From: Dyadobacter alkalitolerans DSM 23607
GTDB lineage: Bacteria > Bacteroidota > Bacteroidia > Cytophagales > Spirosomataceae
NCBI RefSeq assembly: GCF_000428845.1
Contig: NZ_AUAS01000005.1
Location: 1 to 64,000 of the forward strand
Direction of reading: 5' to 3'
DNA: 64,000 nt
Under the pieces are notes generated by a model. It ran no database searches. It saw only the letters and a program-made list of their open reading frames with translations, and had not been told where the DNA came from. Of this stretch, positions 51,771-60,632 are shown in pieces. The translations under genes and the position numbers were made by a program. Within the stretch, counting starts at the first letter, position 1. Each line of letters starts with the position of its first letter.

Positions 51771-52400
51771 ATGCAAATCAGTGATCTTAAAATTCTCTTC
51801 TTTGATATCGGCGGCGTATTGCTAAGTAATGGCTGGGGGCATGAATCCCGCATCCTGGCCGCAGAGAAATTCGGGCTGGATTACAGGGAAATGGACCAGC
51901 TTCATAATTTCATTTTCAATGTCTACGAAGTCGGCAGCATTAATCTCGATCAATATCTGGACACGGTGATCTTCAATCATCCCAGGGATTTTGTACGCGA
52001 AGATTTTAAGGAATTTATGTATTCGCAATCCGTGGAGCTTCCCGGAATGCTTGCCTGGCTCAAAGAATGGAAAAAGGACTGCGGCTTTCGCATTATTTCA
52101 ATCAACAACGAAGGCAAGGAGTTGAATGATTACCGCGTCCAGAAATTCAAACTCCACACTTGTTTCGACGCTTTCATCTCGTCATGCGAAGTAAAAATGC
52201 GGAAGCCCGACCCACGGATATTTGAACTGGCTATGGGCATAGCGCAAGCCACGCCGAGTCAATGTGTGTATTTCGACGACCGGATCATGTTCGCTAATAT
52301 GGCAAAAAAGCTCGGGTTACGAGCTTTTCACCACACGGGTTTTGACTCTACCAAAGAGATTTTGGAAGATTTAAAAAAAGAGCGCTTTGAACGCGTTTAA
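51771..52400 (+). CDS. HAD-superfamily phosphatase (HAD-IA)
   Basis: 209 aa. Motif I: LKILFFDIGGVLLSN (nucleophile Asp; the usual second Asp is Gly, as in the common DxG variant). Motif II: IISINNEG. Motif III/IV: CEVKMRKPDPRIFELA and CVYFDDRIMFANMAKKLGL. A small helical cap (residues about 15-85) makes it a HAD-IA protein. Dephosphorylates an unknown small metabolite. Overlaps the tail of the convergent DinB gene by 4 bp. Confidence 0.9.
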   Translation: MQISDLKILFFDIGGVLLSNGWGHESRILAAEKFGLDYREMDQLHNFIFNVYEVGSINLDQYLDTVIFNHPRDFVREDFKEFMYSQSVELPGMLAWLKEWKKDCGFRIISINNEGKELNDYRVQKFKLHTCFDAFISSCEVKMRKPDPRIFELAMGIAQATPSQCVYFDDRIMFANMAKKLGLRAFHHTGFDSTKEILEDLKKERFERV

Positions 52401-52900
52401 CCAAAGCTCTTGTCATCCGCGGACGGCCCGTAAATCGAGGGAACTGCAATGTCGTTCAACCGCATGTATACAGTGAGCTGTCCGCGGTGATGTACCCAAT
52501 GGTTGATCGTCGATCCGATGGCTTCAATCATGGGTTGCGCATATAAAAGCTGGCCATTATTCATGAGCCTGAATTCTTTTGCCAGACTTTCTTCTGTGGC
52601 ATTCTGGAGCGCGGTTTTTGCGCGCTGAATGCTTTCGTCGTAATGCTTCACCACGGCATTTCTTTCCCTGGTTTCAAGATGTTTGAAGGTTACGAAATCA
52701 ATTTCGCCCTCCTCCACCATCACCGCCACCCATAAAGGAATTTCGGCTACCAGCAGCGTCAGGTAACCCATTTCCATCGACTTGGGATGAGGTTTGAAAC
52801 CATAAGCTGACTCAGGAATTCTTTCAAGACAATTTTTAGTAGAAGTGTACTCTGCCTCCAACTCCCGGATGTAGGCAGTCGCAAAAAGTTTGTTTTCCAT
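52397..52900 (-). CDS. DinB-family protein (putative metal-dependent thiol transferase/hydrolase fold)
   Basis: 167 aa. Four-helix DinB bundle. The last metal-ligand motif is clear as NHWVHHRGQLTVYMRLNDIA (His-x-x-His-x-x-Gln pattern, residues about 133-152). The first helix contains YTSTKNCLERIPESAYGFKP, the typical start. The family uses a metal with bacillithiol- or similar thiol-linked substrates; a specific role is unknown. No signal peptide. Convergent with the HAD gene. Confidence 0.85.
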   Translation of the reverse strand: MENKLFATAYIRELEAEYTSTKNCLERIPESAYGFKPHPKSMEMGYLTLLVAEIPLWVAVMVEEGEIDFVTFKHLETRERNAVVKHYDESIQRAKTALQNATEESLAKEFRLMNNGQLLYAQPMIEAIGSTINHWVHHRGQLTVYMRLNDIAVPSIYGPSADDKSFG

Positions 52901-52973
52901 AGCATTTGTTTTTTATTGAAAAATGCAAAAAACGGTGCCTTTTACTGTTTAACGACCAGACCTCCAGCGCATT

Positions 52974-53045
52974 GTTTCTACCAATATCCATCGCTCCGCG
53001 ATTTAGATTTAGATAATCATGGAGGGATAACATATTGGTAGCAAC
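52974..53045. repeat. Imperfect intergenic inverted repeat
   Basis: GTTTCTACCAATATCCATCG at 52974-52993, with CTCC following, pairs imperfectly with GGAGGGATAACATATTGGTA (53021-53040) continuing GCAAC. The core TCTACCAATAT/ATATTGGTAG is nearly exact. A further GGAGGGATGTCAC lies at 53072-53084, so GGAGGGAT occurs twice. It looks like a degenerate member of a dispersed palindromic intergenic element; I know similar words in Cytophagales intergenic DNA, but only from memory. Confidence 0.5.
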
Positions 53046-53103
53046 AAGTTATCCGCATTAACCGAAATCCCGGAGGGATGTCACGTTATGCATAACGCCT
53101 TTA

Positions 53104-55608
53104 TTAACGCTTCAACCTTGCAGCTCTTTGCGGCATATCAATGGCCTGCAACACCTTGTTTTTGAGGAAGTAAGGATAGTTCGGATGTTCGTTAAGGAAT
53201 TTAGCGGCAATGTCGGTCGCCTCCCTGGACGAATGTCCCGAAAACGTGGTGTTGGTCCAGCGCGTAGGGAAGAAAATATCGCCTGTAAGCTGGATTTCCT
53301 GCAACAGATCCAGCGACGGCCGCAAATATTTGATAGCGCTAGCGGATCGCAATGGATGATGCAGATTCGATAGCCCATCCAGCACCCAGGCTTCTTTTTC
53401 GCGGTTTTCCGGTTTTTTCAAAGATTCAAAAAACGCATCCCGCTCAGCTTCACTTTGACTCAACGAAGGAATGACAAACTGCATTCTCGTTTTTCGGTCG
53501 GGATTTTTAGTGCTATCCATCTGCGTCTGCATAATCGCCTTCACATCTCCCTTTCCTCTGATAGCCAGTTCATAAGCCAGCGAAATGTTATCTTCCTCCG
53601 ACAATGTAAGGTTTTCAATTATCATAGTTTTAGTCCAAAGCGACTCCATTTTTTGATAAGCGTCATCACTGAGCGCAATACGTTTGAATGTCCGGAAATA
53701 TGACTTTTTAATTCCCTTATCCTTTGTCGAATTAAGTAAATCCCAGGCCACTTTTTCAACCTCCGACTGATATCGGTTTCTACTTTCATCGCTTAAGAAT
53801 GACCACCATAGGCTTTGCAGGCGACCGAGCAGATAGTCCGTCAAAAGCGGATCTTTCTCCTTCGGTAATGTCCGCAGCACATCCTTTAAAAGCTTGTCCC
53901 CAGCAGGTCCGTCACCACGCAGGAAGCCTTCCCAAACATTAACGAGCATGGCACCCCGGAAAACAGGTTTCGAAAGAATGGAGTCACCCATCTTATTATA
54001 ATTTATGAAAAAATAGGATGTGCTCGCACTATCCGTCTTGAAATAACCATAGGCAGTGCCGTCCGGATTAGGGAAGCGGTAATGCTGGTTACTAAGCTCG
54101 AAATCTATCAGCCCAACCGGTTGCTGCCACGTCCGATTTGAGACAGAATCTGGTTTTTGAATGTATTTCCCGGCTCCTTCGCCGGAAGCATATTGATACT
54201 CCGGCATACCCGGCGTTTTTACCCACACCTGGCTCCAATCCGCAATGTTGAGCGGCGTTTTTTTATCAATAATCTGTATCAGATCATCCCAGCGGGCGTT
54301 TCCAAATGAGTAGGTTTTCAGATATTCCCCAAGGCTCTCGCGCATGAGCTTCGCTCCTATCTTCCGGTCCAGCTGGCGCATTACGATGGGTGCTTTCATG
54401 TAAATAATGGCCCCGTACAATGTCCCTGCATTTTTAAGATTACCCAAATCCTGCAAAATGGGGTTTGTGCCGGCCGTCCGGTCCACCTCATATGCGCTCG
54501 GATAATGTGCTAGCAGAAAACGTAAATCGTGGTTGATCTCAGGGAAGCTTGGATGGACGATTTTTGCAGCCATAAAATTGGCAAAAACCTCTTTCAACCA
54601 CACATCATTGAACCAATCCATGGTTACCAGATCGCCAAACCACATATGCGCCGACTCGTGCGCAATCACGCTCGCCCGCGCCATCTTCTCATTCACCGGC
54701 GCATTTTCATCCAGGATCAGCGCCGACTCATTGTAAAATATAGAACCCGGATGCTCCATCCCGCCATATTGAAATGAAGGAATCAGGACAAAATCAAACT
54801 TTCCAAAAGGGTAACCAATATTCGTATAATCTTCCAGCCAGGAAAGCGACTTGGCGTGCAGATTGAAAATTTCATCCTTATTCCGGTTCACTTTGGCAGC
54901 ATCTGTTTCGCGGTAATACATGGTCATTGCCCTGCCCTTCAACGTCTTTTCGGTCTTAAAAAACTTGCCGGCTGCAAAGGCAAACAGATAGGAACTGATG
55001 GGCTTGGTTTGAGCAAACTGAAAAACACATTTGCCGCTTCTCGACGTTTTGGACTTCAAGCTTCCGTTCGAGACCGCTTCCCAGCCGTCGGGCACACTTA
55101 ATGTTAAGCTATATGTGGCCTTTAAATTGGGCTGATCAAACAGAGGAAAACAGGTGGAAGCGCGGTCGGGAACGAAAAGCGTGTAGAGATATTCGTCGCT
55201 CCTGTTCAGGGAAAGGTCACCGGCAATGAAACCGATCGTCAATATATTTCTTCCTTTTTTTAATCCTTCGGGATGAATGATGATGTGCTGGTTGGCCACA
55301 TCAAACTCAATTTCGTCACCCTCAGACTGGACAGAAATAATGTGCGTGCTATCAGAATTAAAATCTAAAACCAGCGCAGAATCGAGCGCATTCAGGTTAA
55401 AAGAAATTGTTTCAATGCCTTTTATCTGCTCACTTTTCTTACTTGGAATATCAAGCTGAATGTTATAGTCAATGCTGTCAATCGTACTTTTCCGCCGCTC
55501 ATTAAGCTCATAACTAACGCCTTTATCCGGTATTTTCGACTTCTGATCCGAGCATCCAGCCTGAAATAAAAACACGATCAACAAAGCAATCCAGCAAGCA
55601 ATTTTCAT
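53104..55608 (-). CDS. M1-family metallo-aminopeptidase lipoprotein
   Basis: 834 aa from the ATG at 55608, selected because MKIACWIALLIVFLFQAGC is a lipobox; an upstream ATG (55641) adds 11 residues. M1 architecture: N-terminal beta domain, catalytic domain with QYGGMEHPGSIFYNES (GxMEN-type exopeptidase motif, here GGMEH) and VIAHESAHMWFGDLVTMDWF (HExxH), then the third zinc ligand Glu in WLKEVFANF, 19 residues on. The C-terminal helical domain ends near the stop. Cleaves N-terminal residues from peptides outside the inner membrane. Confidence 0.95.
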   Translation of the reverse strand: MKIACWIALLIVFLFQAGCSDQKSKIPDKGVSYELNERRKSTIDSIDYNIQLDIPSKKSEQIKGIETISFNLNALDSALVLDFNSDSTHIISVQSEGDEIEFDVANQHIIIHPEGLKKGRNILTIGFIAGDLSLNRSDEYLYTLFVPDRASTCFPLFDQPNLKATYSLTLSVPDGWEAVSNGSLKSKTSRSGKCVFQFAQTKPISSYLFAFAAGKFFKTEKTLKGRAMTMYYRETDAAKVNRNKDEIFNLHAKSLSWLEDYTNIGYPFGKFDFVLIPSFQYGGMEHPGSIFYNESALILDENAPVNEKMARASVIAHESAHMWFGDLVTMDWFNDVWLKEVFANFMAAKIVHPSFPEINHDLRFLLAHYPSAYEVDRTAGTNPILQDLGNLKNAGTLYGAIIYMKAPIVMRQLDRKIGAKLMRESLGEYLKTYSFGNARWDDLIQIIDKKTPLNIADWSQVWVKTPGMPEYQYASGEGAGKYIQKPDSVSNRTWQQPVGLIDFELSNQHYRFPNPDGTAYGYFKTDSASTSYFFINYNKMGDSILSKPVFRGAMLVNVWEGFLRGDGPAGDKLLKDVLRTLPKEKDPLLTDYLLGRLQSLWWSFLSDESRNRYQSEVEKVAWDLLNSTKDKGIKKSYFRTFKRIALSDDAYQKMESLWTKTMIIENLTLSEEDNISLAYELAIRGKGDVKAIMQTQMDSTKNPDRKTRMQFVIPSLSQSEAERDAFFESLKKPENREKEAWVLDGLSNLHHPLRSASAIKYLRPSLDLLQEIQLTGDIFFPTRWTNTTFSGHSSREATDIAAKFLNEHPNYPYFLKNKVLQAIDMPQRAARLKR

Positions 55609-55725
55609 ACGTGAGTAAATGGTAACCGCCAAAAATAGCATTTGTAGCGTTAACTTTGAGTGCCTTTCTTCGATGTATCATAACAACATTATCTTTAAGC
55701 TACAATTCCCAAAGTCCAATTTCAT

Positions 55726-58101
55726 ATGCTGCAATTCTTTCGCCTTACCTTATTAGCCGTTTGTTTATTTACAGGTATATCAAAAGCCCAAACCCTCGGC
55801 CCGCTTACGGTTGAGAAAATCATGCGGGATCCGAAGAAGTGGATCGGCACTTCGCCGAGTGACATTCACTGGTCTGAGGATAGCAAGACGATTTATTTCA
55901 ACTGGAATCCGGATAAGCATGCAGCCGACTCGCTGTATGGCTATGATCTGACCTCCAAAAAAATCAGCAAAATAACCCCTGCCATTCGCAAAACATTGCC
56001 CGGTAAAAGTGATGTTTTCAACAAGCAAAAAACGCAGCGGCTCTACGAAAAGAATGGGGACATTTATCTGATCTCGACTACTGATTACAAAATCAGACAG
56101 CTAACCTACACTGTCGAGCGGGAAAGTAATCCGGCTTTCAGTGGCGATGACCAGCGCGTAGTTTTTACGCGTGGAATGAACCTGTTCAGCATTACACCCG
56201 ACAACGGGCTTCTGAGCCAACTTACTGATTTTAAGAGCGGCACAAAAAAAGCCGATAGCAAACCAGAAGGCCAGGAAAAATTTTTGAAAGACGATCAGCT
56301 CGCAATGTTCGAGGTTTTGAAGGAACGAAAAGAGAAGAAAGATGCGGGCAAAAAAATAACCGATGCCGAAAAGGCAGCTTATCCAAAAGAAATTTACCTG
56401 GGCGAAAAGAACGTTTCCAGCCAGCAAATCAGTCCGGACGGGCAGTTCATTACTTACCGGTTGACGCAACCGAACAAATCCGCAAAGTCGACTATTGTTC
56501 CCAATTACGTCACTGAATCCGGTTTTACAGAAGATATCGATGCCAGGACCAAAGTCGGGGCGCCAGCTTCGCAATCCGAATTCTGGATTTATAATATTAA
56601 AAAAGATACAACATTAAAAGTTGTAGTAAAGAACATTCCCGGCATCGGCGACAAGCCTGATTATCTCAAAGATTATCCCAAACTGGATTCCGCCTGGAAA
56701 AAAAATAAAGAGCGGGACGTTATCATTAACGGGCCATTCTGGTCGGATAACAGCAAAAATGCAGTGGTGGTTGTGCGTTCGCTGGATGGCAAGGACCGCT
56801 GGATCATGGCGCTTGATCCTGAAACTGCAATATTGAAATTGCTGGATCGCCAGCGGGATGAAGCCTGGATCGGCGGGCCGGGCATTGGCGGTTATCCGAT
56901 GAGTTCGGGAGAAATTGGCTTTATTAATGATAACAACATTTACTTCCAGAGTGAGGAAACGGGTTACTCGCATCTTTACAGTCTGGATGTTGTCAGCGGC
57001 AAGAAAACGGCGCTTACCAATGGGAAATTTGAAGTACAAAATGTCATTTTATCAAAAAACAAAAAATCGTTTTACCTCATAACCAACGAAGCACATCCGG
57101 GAGAGCAGCACTTTTATAAAATGTCTGCAACGGGCGGACAGCGCAGCCGCATTACGCAGCAGACCGGCGCGCACGAAGTAACGTTATCGCCGGACGAGAC
57201 CAAACTCGCTGTTCGCTATTCGCAAAGCAATGTTCCCTGGGAGCTGTTTGTAATGGATAATCCAGACGCAAATACCAAAAGCATTAACTCAGAGCAGGTT
57301 ACCAGATCCACATCTCCCGAATTCCTGTCTTACCCATGGCGAAAAGCAACAGTGGTCACCATTAAGGCAACCGACGGACAGGACATTTATGCAAGGGTTT
57401 ACGAACCTAAAAAATCAAATGGCAAAGCGGTCGTTTTTGTACATGGAGCCGGTTATTTGCAAAACGCGCACAAATGGTGGAGTCAGTATTTCAGGGAATA
57501 TATGTTCAATAACATGTTGGTGGATAAGGGTTATACCGTGCTTGATCTTGATTACAGGGCAAGCTCAGGTTACGGCCGTGACTGGCGCACAGGCATTTAT
57601 CGGTTTATGGGAGGTAAAGATCTCACGGATAACACGGATGGTGCCAATTGGCTGGTTAAAAATTATGGGATCAATCCAAAGAAAATTGGGATCTATGGCG
57701 GCTCTTACGGCGGTTTTATAACATTAATGGGCCTTTTTACAACGCCCGACGTTTTCGCCGCCGGTGCAGCATTGCGCCCGGTTACGGACTGGGCTGCATA
57801 CAATCATCCCTACACAGCCAACATTCTCAACGAACCACAATCCGACAGCCTCGCTTACCGAAAAAGCTCACCGATATATCACGCAGCCGGTCTTAAAAAC
57901 CACTTGCTCATGTGCCACGGAATGGTGGATGTAAACGTTCACTATCAGGACGTTGTACGGCTTTCACAACGGCTTATCGAACTGGGTAAAAATAATTGGG
58001 AACTAGCATCCTACCCCATGGAAGACCACGCTTTTGTGGAAGCGTCGTCCTGGACGGATGAATATAAGCGGATATTAAAGCTTTTTGAGGAGAAACTATA
58101 A
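55726..58101 (+). CDS. S9-family serine peptidase (prolyl oligopeptidase/DPP IV-like)
   Basis: 791 aa. Signal peptide MLQFFRLTLLAVCLFTGISK, then a beta-propeller (about residues 30-530) and the C-terminal alpha/beta hydrolase. Catalytic Ser about 660 in GIYGGSYGGFITL, Asp in CHGMVDVNVHYQD, His in PMEDHAFVEASSW. Periplasmic or surface peptidase acting on oligopeptides. Divergent from the M1 peptidase gene (117 bp apart), so the pair may share peptide catabolism. Followed by a bidirectional terminator. Confidence 0.95.
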   Translation: MLQFFRLTLLAVCLFTGISKAQTLGPLTVEKIMRDPKKWIGTSPSDIHWSEDSKTIYFNWNPDKHAADSLYGYDLTSKKISKITPAIRKTLPGKSDVFNKQKTQRLYEKNGDIYLISTTDYKIRQLTYTVERESNPAFSGDDQRVVFTRGMNLFSITPDNGLLSQLTDFKSGTKKADSKPEGQEKFLKDDQLAMFEVLKERKEKKDAGKKITDAEKAAYPKEIYLGEKNVSSQQISPDGQFITYRLTQPNKSAKSTIVPNYVTESGFTEDIDARTKVGAPASQSEFWIYNIKKDTTLKVVVKNIPGIGDKPDYLKDYPKLDSAWKKNKERDVIINGPFWSDNSKNAVVVVRSLDGKDRWIMALDPETAILKLLDRQRDEAWIGGPGIGGYPMSSGEIGFINDNNIYFQSEETGYSHLYSLDVVSGKKTALTNGKFEVQNVILSKNKKSFYLITNEAHPGEQHFYKMSATGGQRSRITQQTGAHEVTLSPDETKLAVRYSQSNVPWELFVMDNPDANTKSINSEQVTRSTSPEFLSYPWRKATVVTIKATDGQDIYARVYEPKKSNGKAVVFVHGAGYLQNAHKWWSQYFREYMFNNMLVDKGYTVLDLDYRASSGYGRDWRTGIYRFMGGKDLTDNTDGANWLVKNYGINPKKIGIYGGSYGGFITLMGLFTTPDVFAAGAALRPVTDWAAYNHPYTANILNEPQSDSLAYRKSSPIYHAAGLKNHLLMCHGMVDVNVHYQDVVRLSQRLIELGKNNWELASYPMEDHAFVEASSWTDEYKRILKLFEEKL

Positions 58102-58107
58102 GACAAA

Positions 58108-58133
58108 AGCCGTGCAGGAAATCCTGCACGGCT
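58108..58133. terminator. Bidirectional terminator
   Basis: AGCCGTGCAGGA and TCCTGCACGGCT form a perfect 12-bp stem around AA, between the convergent S9-peptidase and YflT genes. There is little T-tract on the plus side (TCTC). Confidence 0.7.
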
Positions 58134-58152
58134 TCTCAAATTGAAAACACCC

Positions 58153-58662
58153 TTATGCTGCGTTGTTGACCCTGCGGACCAGCGAATAACCGCCGTAATT
58201 TTCCCAAAGGTTTATAATCAGGTTGCGTTCCTTTATATTATGCAAGCCAAAATCGATCAGGATTTCGCCTTCCTGAATGCGTTTTTGGAAATAGGTTGCA
58301 TATTCGTCCGACAAAACAGTGCTTGCAATAGCCCGCTGACCTCTTTCGTCCAATTTCCCTGCCACTACAAGTGCCAGTCCCGGAATCGCCACAAACCTAC
58401 CTAACACATCCAATGCATCCGAGATCCTGGTTACCTGTAGCTTTTTACCTTTTCCTAAATCCGATTCTCCTTTATTATCATAGTCCTTATCATGATATTG
58501 ATAAAGTCTTTCGCTCGTTTCTTCTGACATGATCAGCGTAATTTCCTCCGCTTCATAGCCAAGTTTTAACAATGCCTTATATGCGTTTTCCGCATCTGTT
58601 CTGGTCGCAAATACACTCGTTACGGTATTGACGCTTCTTTGGGTATGTGTGCTGTTCATCAT
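58153..58662 (-). CDS. YflT-type (GSP17M-like) stress protein, paralogue of the 7.5-kb gene
   Basis: 169 aa. Residues about 14-50 (VTSVFATRTDAENAYKALLK, then EEITLIMSEE) match the first YflT-like domain and closely parallel the protein at 7471-8028. The linker is charged (YHDKDYDNKGESDLGKGKK). The central hydrophobic part is shorter and less glycine-rich (VLGRFVAIPGLALVVAGKLD). The C-terminal half keeps EYATYFQKRIQEGEILIDFG. Start at the ATG 58662. Convergent with the S9 peptidase. Confidence 0.72.
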   Translation of the reverse strand: MMNSTHTQRSVNTVTSVFATRTDAENAYKALLKLGYEAEEITLIMSEETSERLYQYHDKDYDNKGESDLGKGKKLQVTRISDALDVLGRFVAIPGLALVVAGKLDERGQRAIASTVLSDEYATYFQKRIQEGEILIDFGLHNIKERNLIINLWENYGGYSLVRRVNNAA

Positions 58663-58937
58663 CTCTCTCCTCGTAATAGTTCAACATCTACTTAAATAAT
58701 TTATGCGCACAGAGTAAAGAACCGTTCCATCAGCGAAATGCGTGATTTTATTCCTGAAAGAGCTATGAGTGTGGAACCGTCTGATTTTTACGATATTATA
58801 CGTCGGGTTACATGTGGCTTTTGTTCTACATGGTAACAAAAGATATAGCAAAAGGAGTATTTACAAATTCAGCAAGCCTTATCAACAATGCCAGACTGAA
58901 CTGGTACAAACTGATTTCAATCACTAACATCTTCCAT

Positions 58938-59723
58938 ATGAAGCAGATTTTTTCCAGAATAAAAATGGCTGTGACAGTCCAGGGCATACTTGCCTTTGCA
59001 TTTGTGGCGGTGTCTCATGCACAAGTGGGCGTTGGGACGAAAGCGCCGAAAGGTGCGGAGGTTTTCATGGATGGCAGCCGCAAGATGCTGGATGAGAAGT
59101 GGATTTACTGGGAAGGTCCTCGCTTTTCGGCCAAGCCTCCTATCAAGTGGACCGTTGTAAACGATCCGGTGGACAAAGGAACAGTTATCAACTGCAACGA
59201 TCCTGCATCGGCTGGCGGAAAGTATGGCTCAGCGGACATTGTTACCAAAAAGCAGTTTAAGGATTTCCGCGCGCACGTCGAATTTCTGATCACAAAAGAA
59301 GGCGGCAATAGCGGCGTTTATTTACAAAACCGTTACGAAATCCAGGTTTTGGACGGCGATACCACTTCTCACGGAATGGCTGCCGTCATCAACGAGTCCA
59401 GGTCTCCTTATGCCGCTTATAATGGCATAGGCAAGTGGAATTCCTATGACATTCTGTTCCGGGCCGCACGTTTCAAGGAAGGCAAGCTGGTTGAAAAGCC
59501 TATGGTAACATTGTATTTCAATGGTAAAAAGGTTCATACCAATCAGCAGATCAGCCAGGTTTGGGGCGGTCCTAATTCCGGAATCGATGGTGGAAATGAT
59601 GGAGGAAAAGGCATTACGGACACACCGGGCGGGTTGAAACTGCAATCAGAAGGCCATGATGTTTATTACCGGAATATCTGGATAAAAGAGGAATCCCTAG
59701 ATAAGCCAAATACGGATTTTTAA
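58938..59723 (+). CDS. DUF1080 (3-keto-disaccharide hydrolase-type) exported protein
   Basis: 261 aa from the ATG at 58938, which begins MKQIFSRIKMAVTVQGILAF, a signal peptide (cleavage at SHAQ); 42 further codons upstream are open but lack a good start context. Concanavalin/laminarinase-like beta-sandwich: FRAHVEFLITKEGGNSGVYL and RYEIQVLDGD are the DUF1080 core motifs, and VYYRNIWIKEE is its last strand. Probably acts on glycosides in the periplasm. A terminator follows. Confidence 0.9.
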   Translation: MKQIFSRIKMAVTVQGILAFAFVAVSHAQVGVGTKAPKGAEVFMDGSRKMLDEKWIYWEGPRFSAKPPIKWTVVNDPVDKGTVINCNDPASAGGKYGSADIVTKKQFKDFRAHVEFLITKEGGNSGVYLQNRYEIQVLDGDTTSHGMAAVINESRSPYAAYNGIGKWNSYDILFRAARFKEGKLVEKPMVTLYFNGKKVHTNQQISQVWGGPNSGIDGGNDGGKGITDTPGGLKLQSEGHDVYYRNIWIKEESLDKPNTDF

Positions 59724-59743
59724 AGAAAATAACCGTTGTTACA

Positions 59744-59776
59744 GCCTGCCTGATTTTTCGGGCAGGCATTTTTTTG
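59744..59776 (+). terminator. Terminator after the DUF1080 gene
   Basis: GCCTGCC (59744-59750) pairs with GGCAGGC (59761-59767), followed by a T-run of eight (59769-59776). It lies 21 bp after the stop. Confidence 0.85.
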
Positions 59777-59866
59777 GCCAATTTGCAGGGCATGGGCCAG
59801 CAACATTGGCATGAAAATATTGTTTTCGGGATTTTTTAAACACGAACGTCTTAATACACGAACGTT

Positions 59867-60631
59867 ATGATCTCTGAAAACTTCAATTTAAAAGGAAAAA
59901 CTGCGCTGGTAACCGGTTCGAGCCAGGGTATCGGCGAAGGCATTGCACTGGCCCTCGCCGAATATGGTGCAAATGTCATTCTGCATTGTAGGAGCGACGA
60001 AGATGAAGCTGAAAAAGTGGCGGAAAGAATCAGGGAATTGGGGGTCAAATGTTCTGTTGTCCAGTCGGACCTTGCGAAGGCCAATGTTGCTTCTGAAATT
60101 TTTGATCATGTTAAACAAAACGGACAGCATGTGGACATTCTCGTACTGAATGCTTCTGTCCAGATCCCAAAGAACTGGGATGAAATCGGTTTCGAGGACT
60201 TCGACACACAGATTAATGCCAACTTCCGGTCTACGCTCTTGCTAATCCAGCAATTCGCTCCGCTGATGATCCAGAATGGTTGGGGACGCATTGTGACATT
60301 GGGCAGCGTACAGCAAACCAGGCCGCATCCTTCCATGCTCGTTTATGCTGCTACAAAATCGGCTGTCCTTAATATGGTGCAGAATCTAGCCATGCAGTTC
60401 GCTGACAAAGGCGTGACCGTTAATAATCTGGCTCCCGGCGTAATCGGAACACCCCGGCTTGAACAGGATGTTCCGGAGGTGGAAGAAAGGATCAACAAGC
60501 GGTTGGAAACACCTTCGGGCCAGATTGGTGACCCGAAGGATTGTGCTGCCATGGCCGTTGTATTGTGTTCCGAAGCAGGGCGCTTCATCACGGGCCAGAA
60601 TATCTATGTAGATGGCGGGTTAAGCCTCTAA
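59867..60631 (+). CDS. SDR-family oxidoreductase (FabG-like)
   Basis: 254 aa classical SDR. Cofactor loop TGSSQGIGEGIA (residues 15-26), structural LNAS at about 98 in place of NNAG, catalytic Ser in VTLGSVQQTRP, and YAATKSAVL supplying Tyr and Lys. C-terminus ITGQNIYVDGGLSL is canonical. Relatives are glucose-1-dehydrogenase/3-oxoacyl reductase-like; the substrate cannot be told. Located after a sugar-active DUF1080 gene and convergent with a sorbosone-dehydrogenase-like gene. Confidence 0.92.
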   Translation: MISENFNLKGKTALVTGSSQGIGEGIALALAEYGANVILHCRSDEDEAEKVAERIRELGVKCSVVQSDLAKANVASEIFDHVKQNGQHVDILVLNASVQIPKNWDEIGFEDFDTQINANFRSTLLLIQQFAPLMIQNGWGRIVTLGSVQQTRPHPSMLVYAATKSAVLNMVQNLAMQFADKGVTVNNLAPGVIGTPRLEQDVPEVEERINKRLETPSGQIGDPKDCAAMAVVLCSEAGRFITGQNIYVDGGLSL

Positions 60632-60632
60632 G

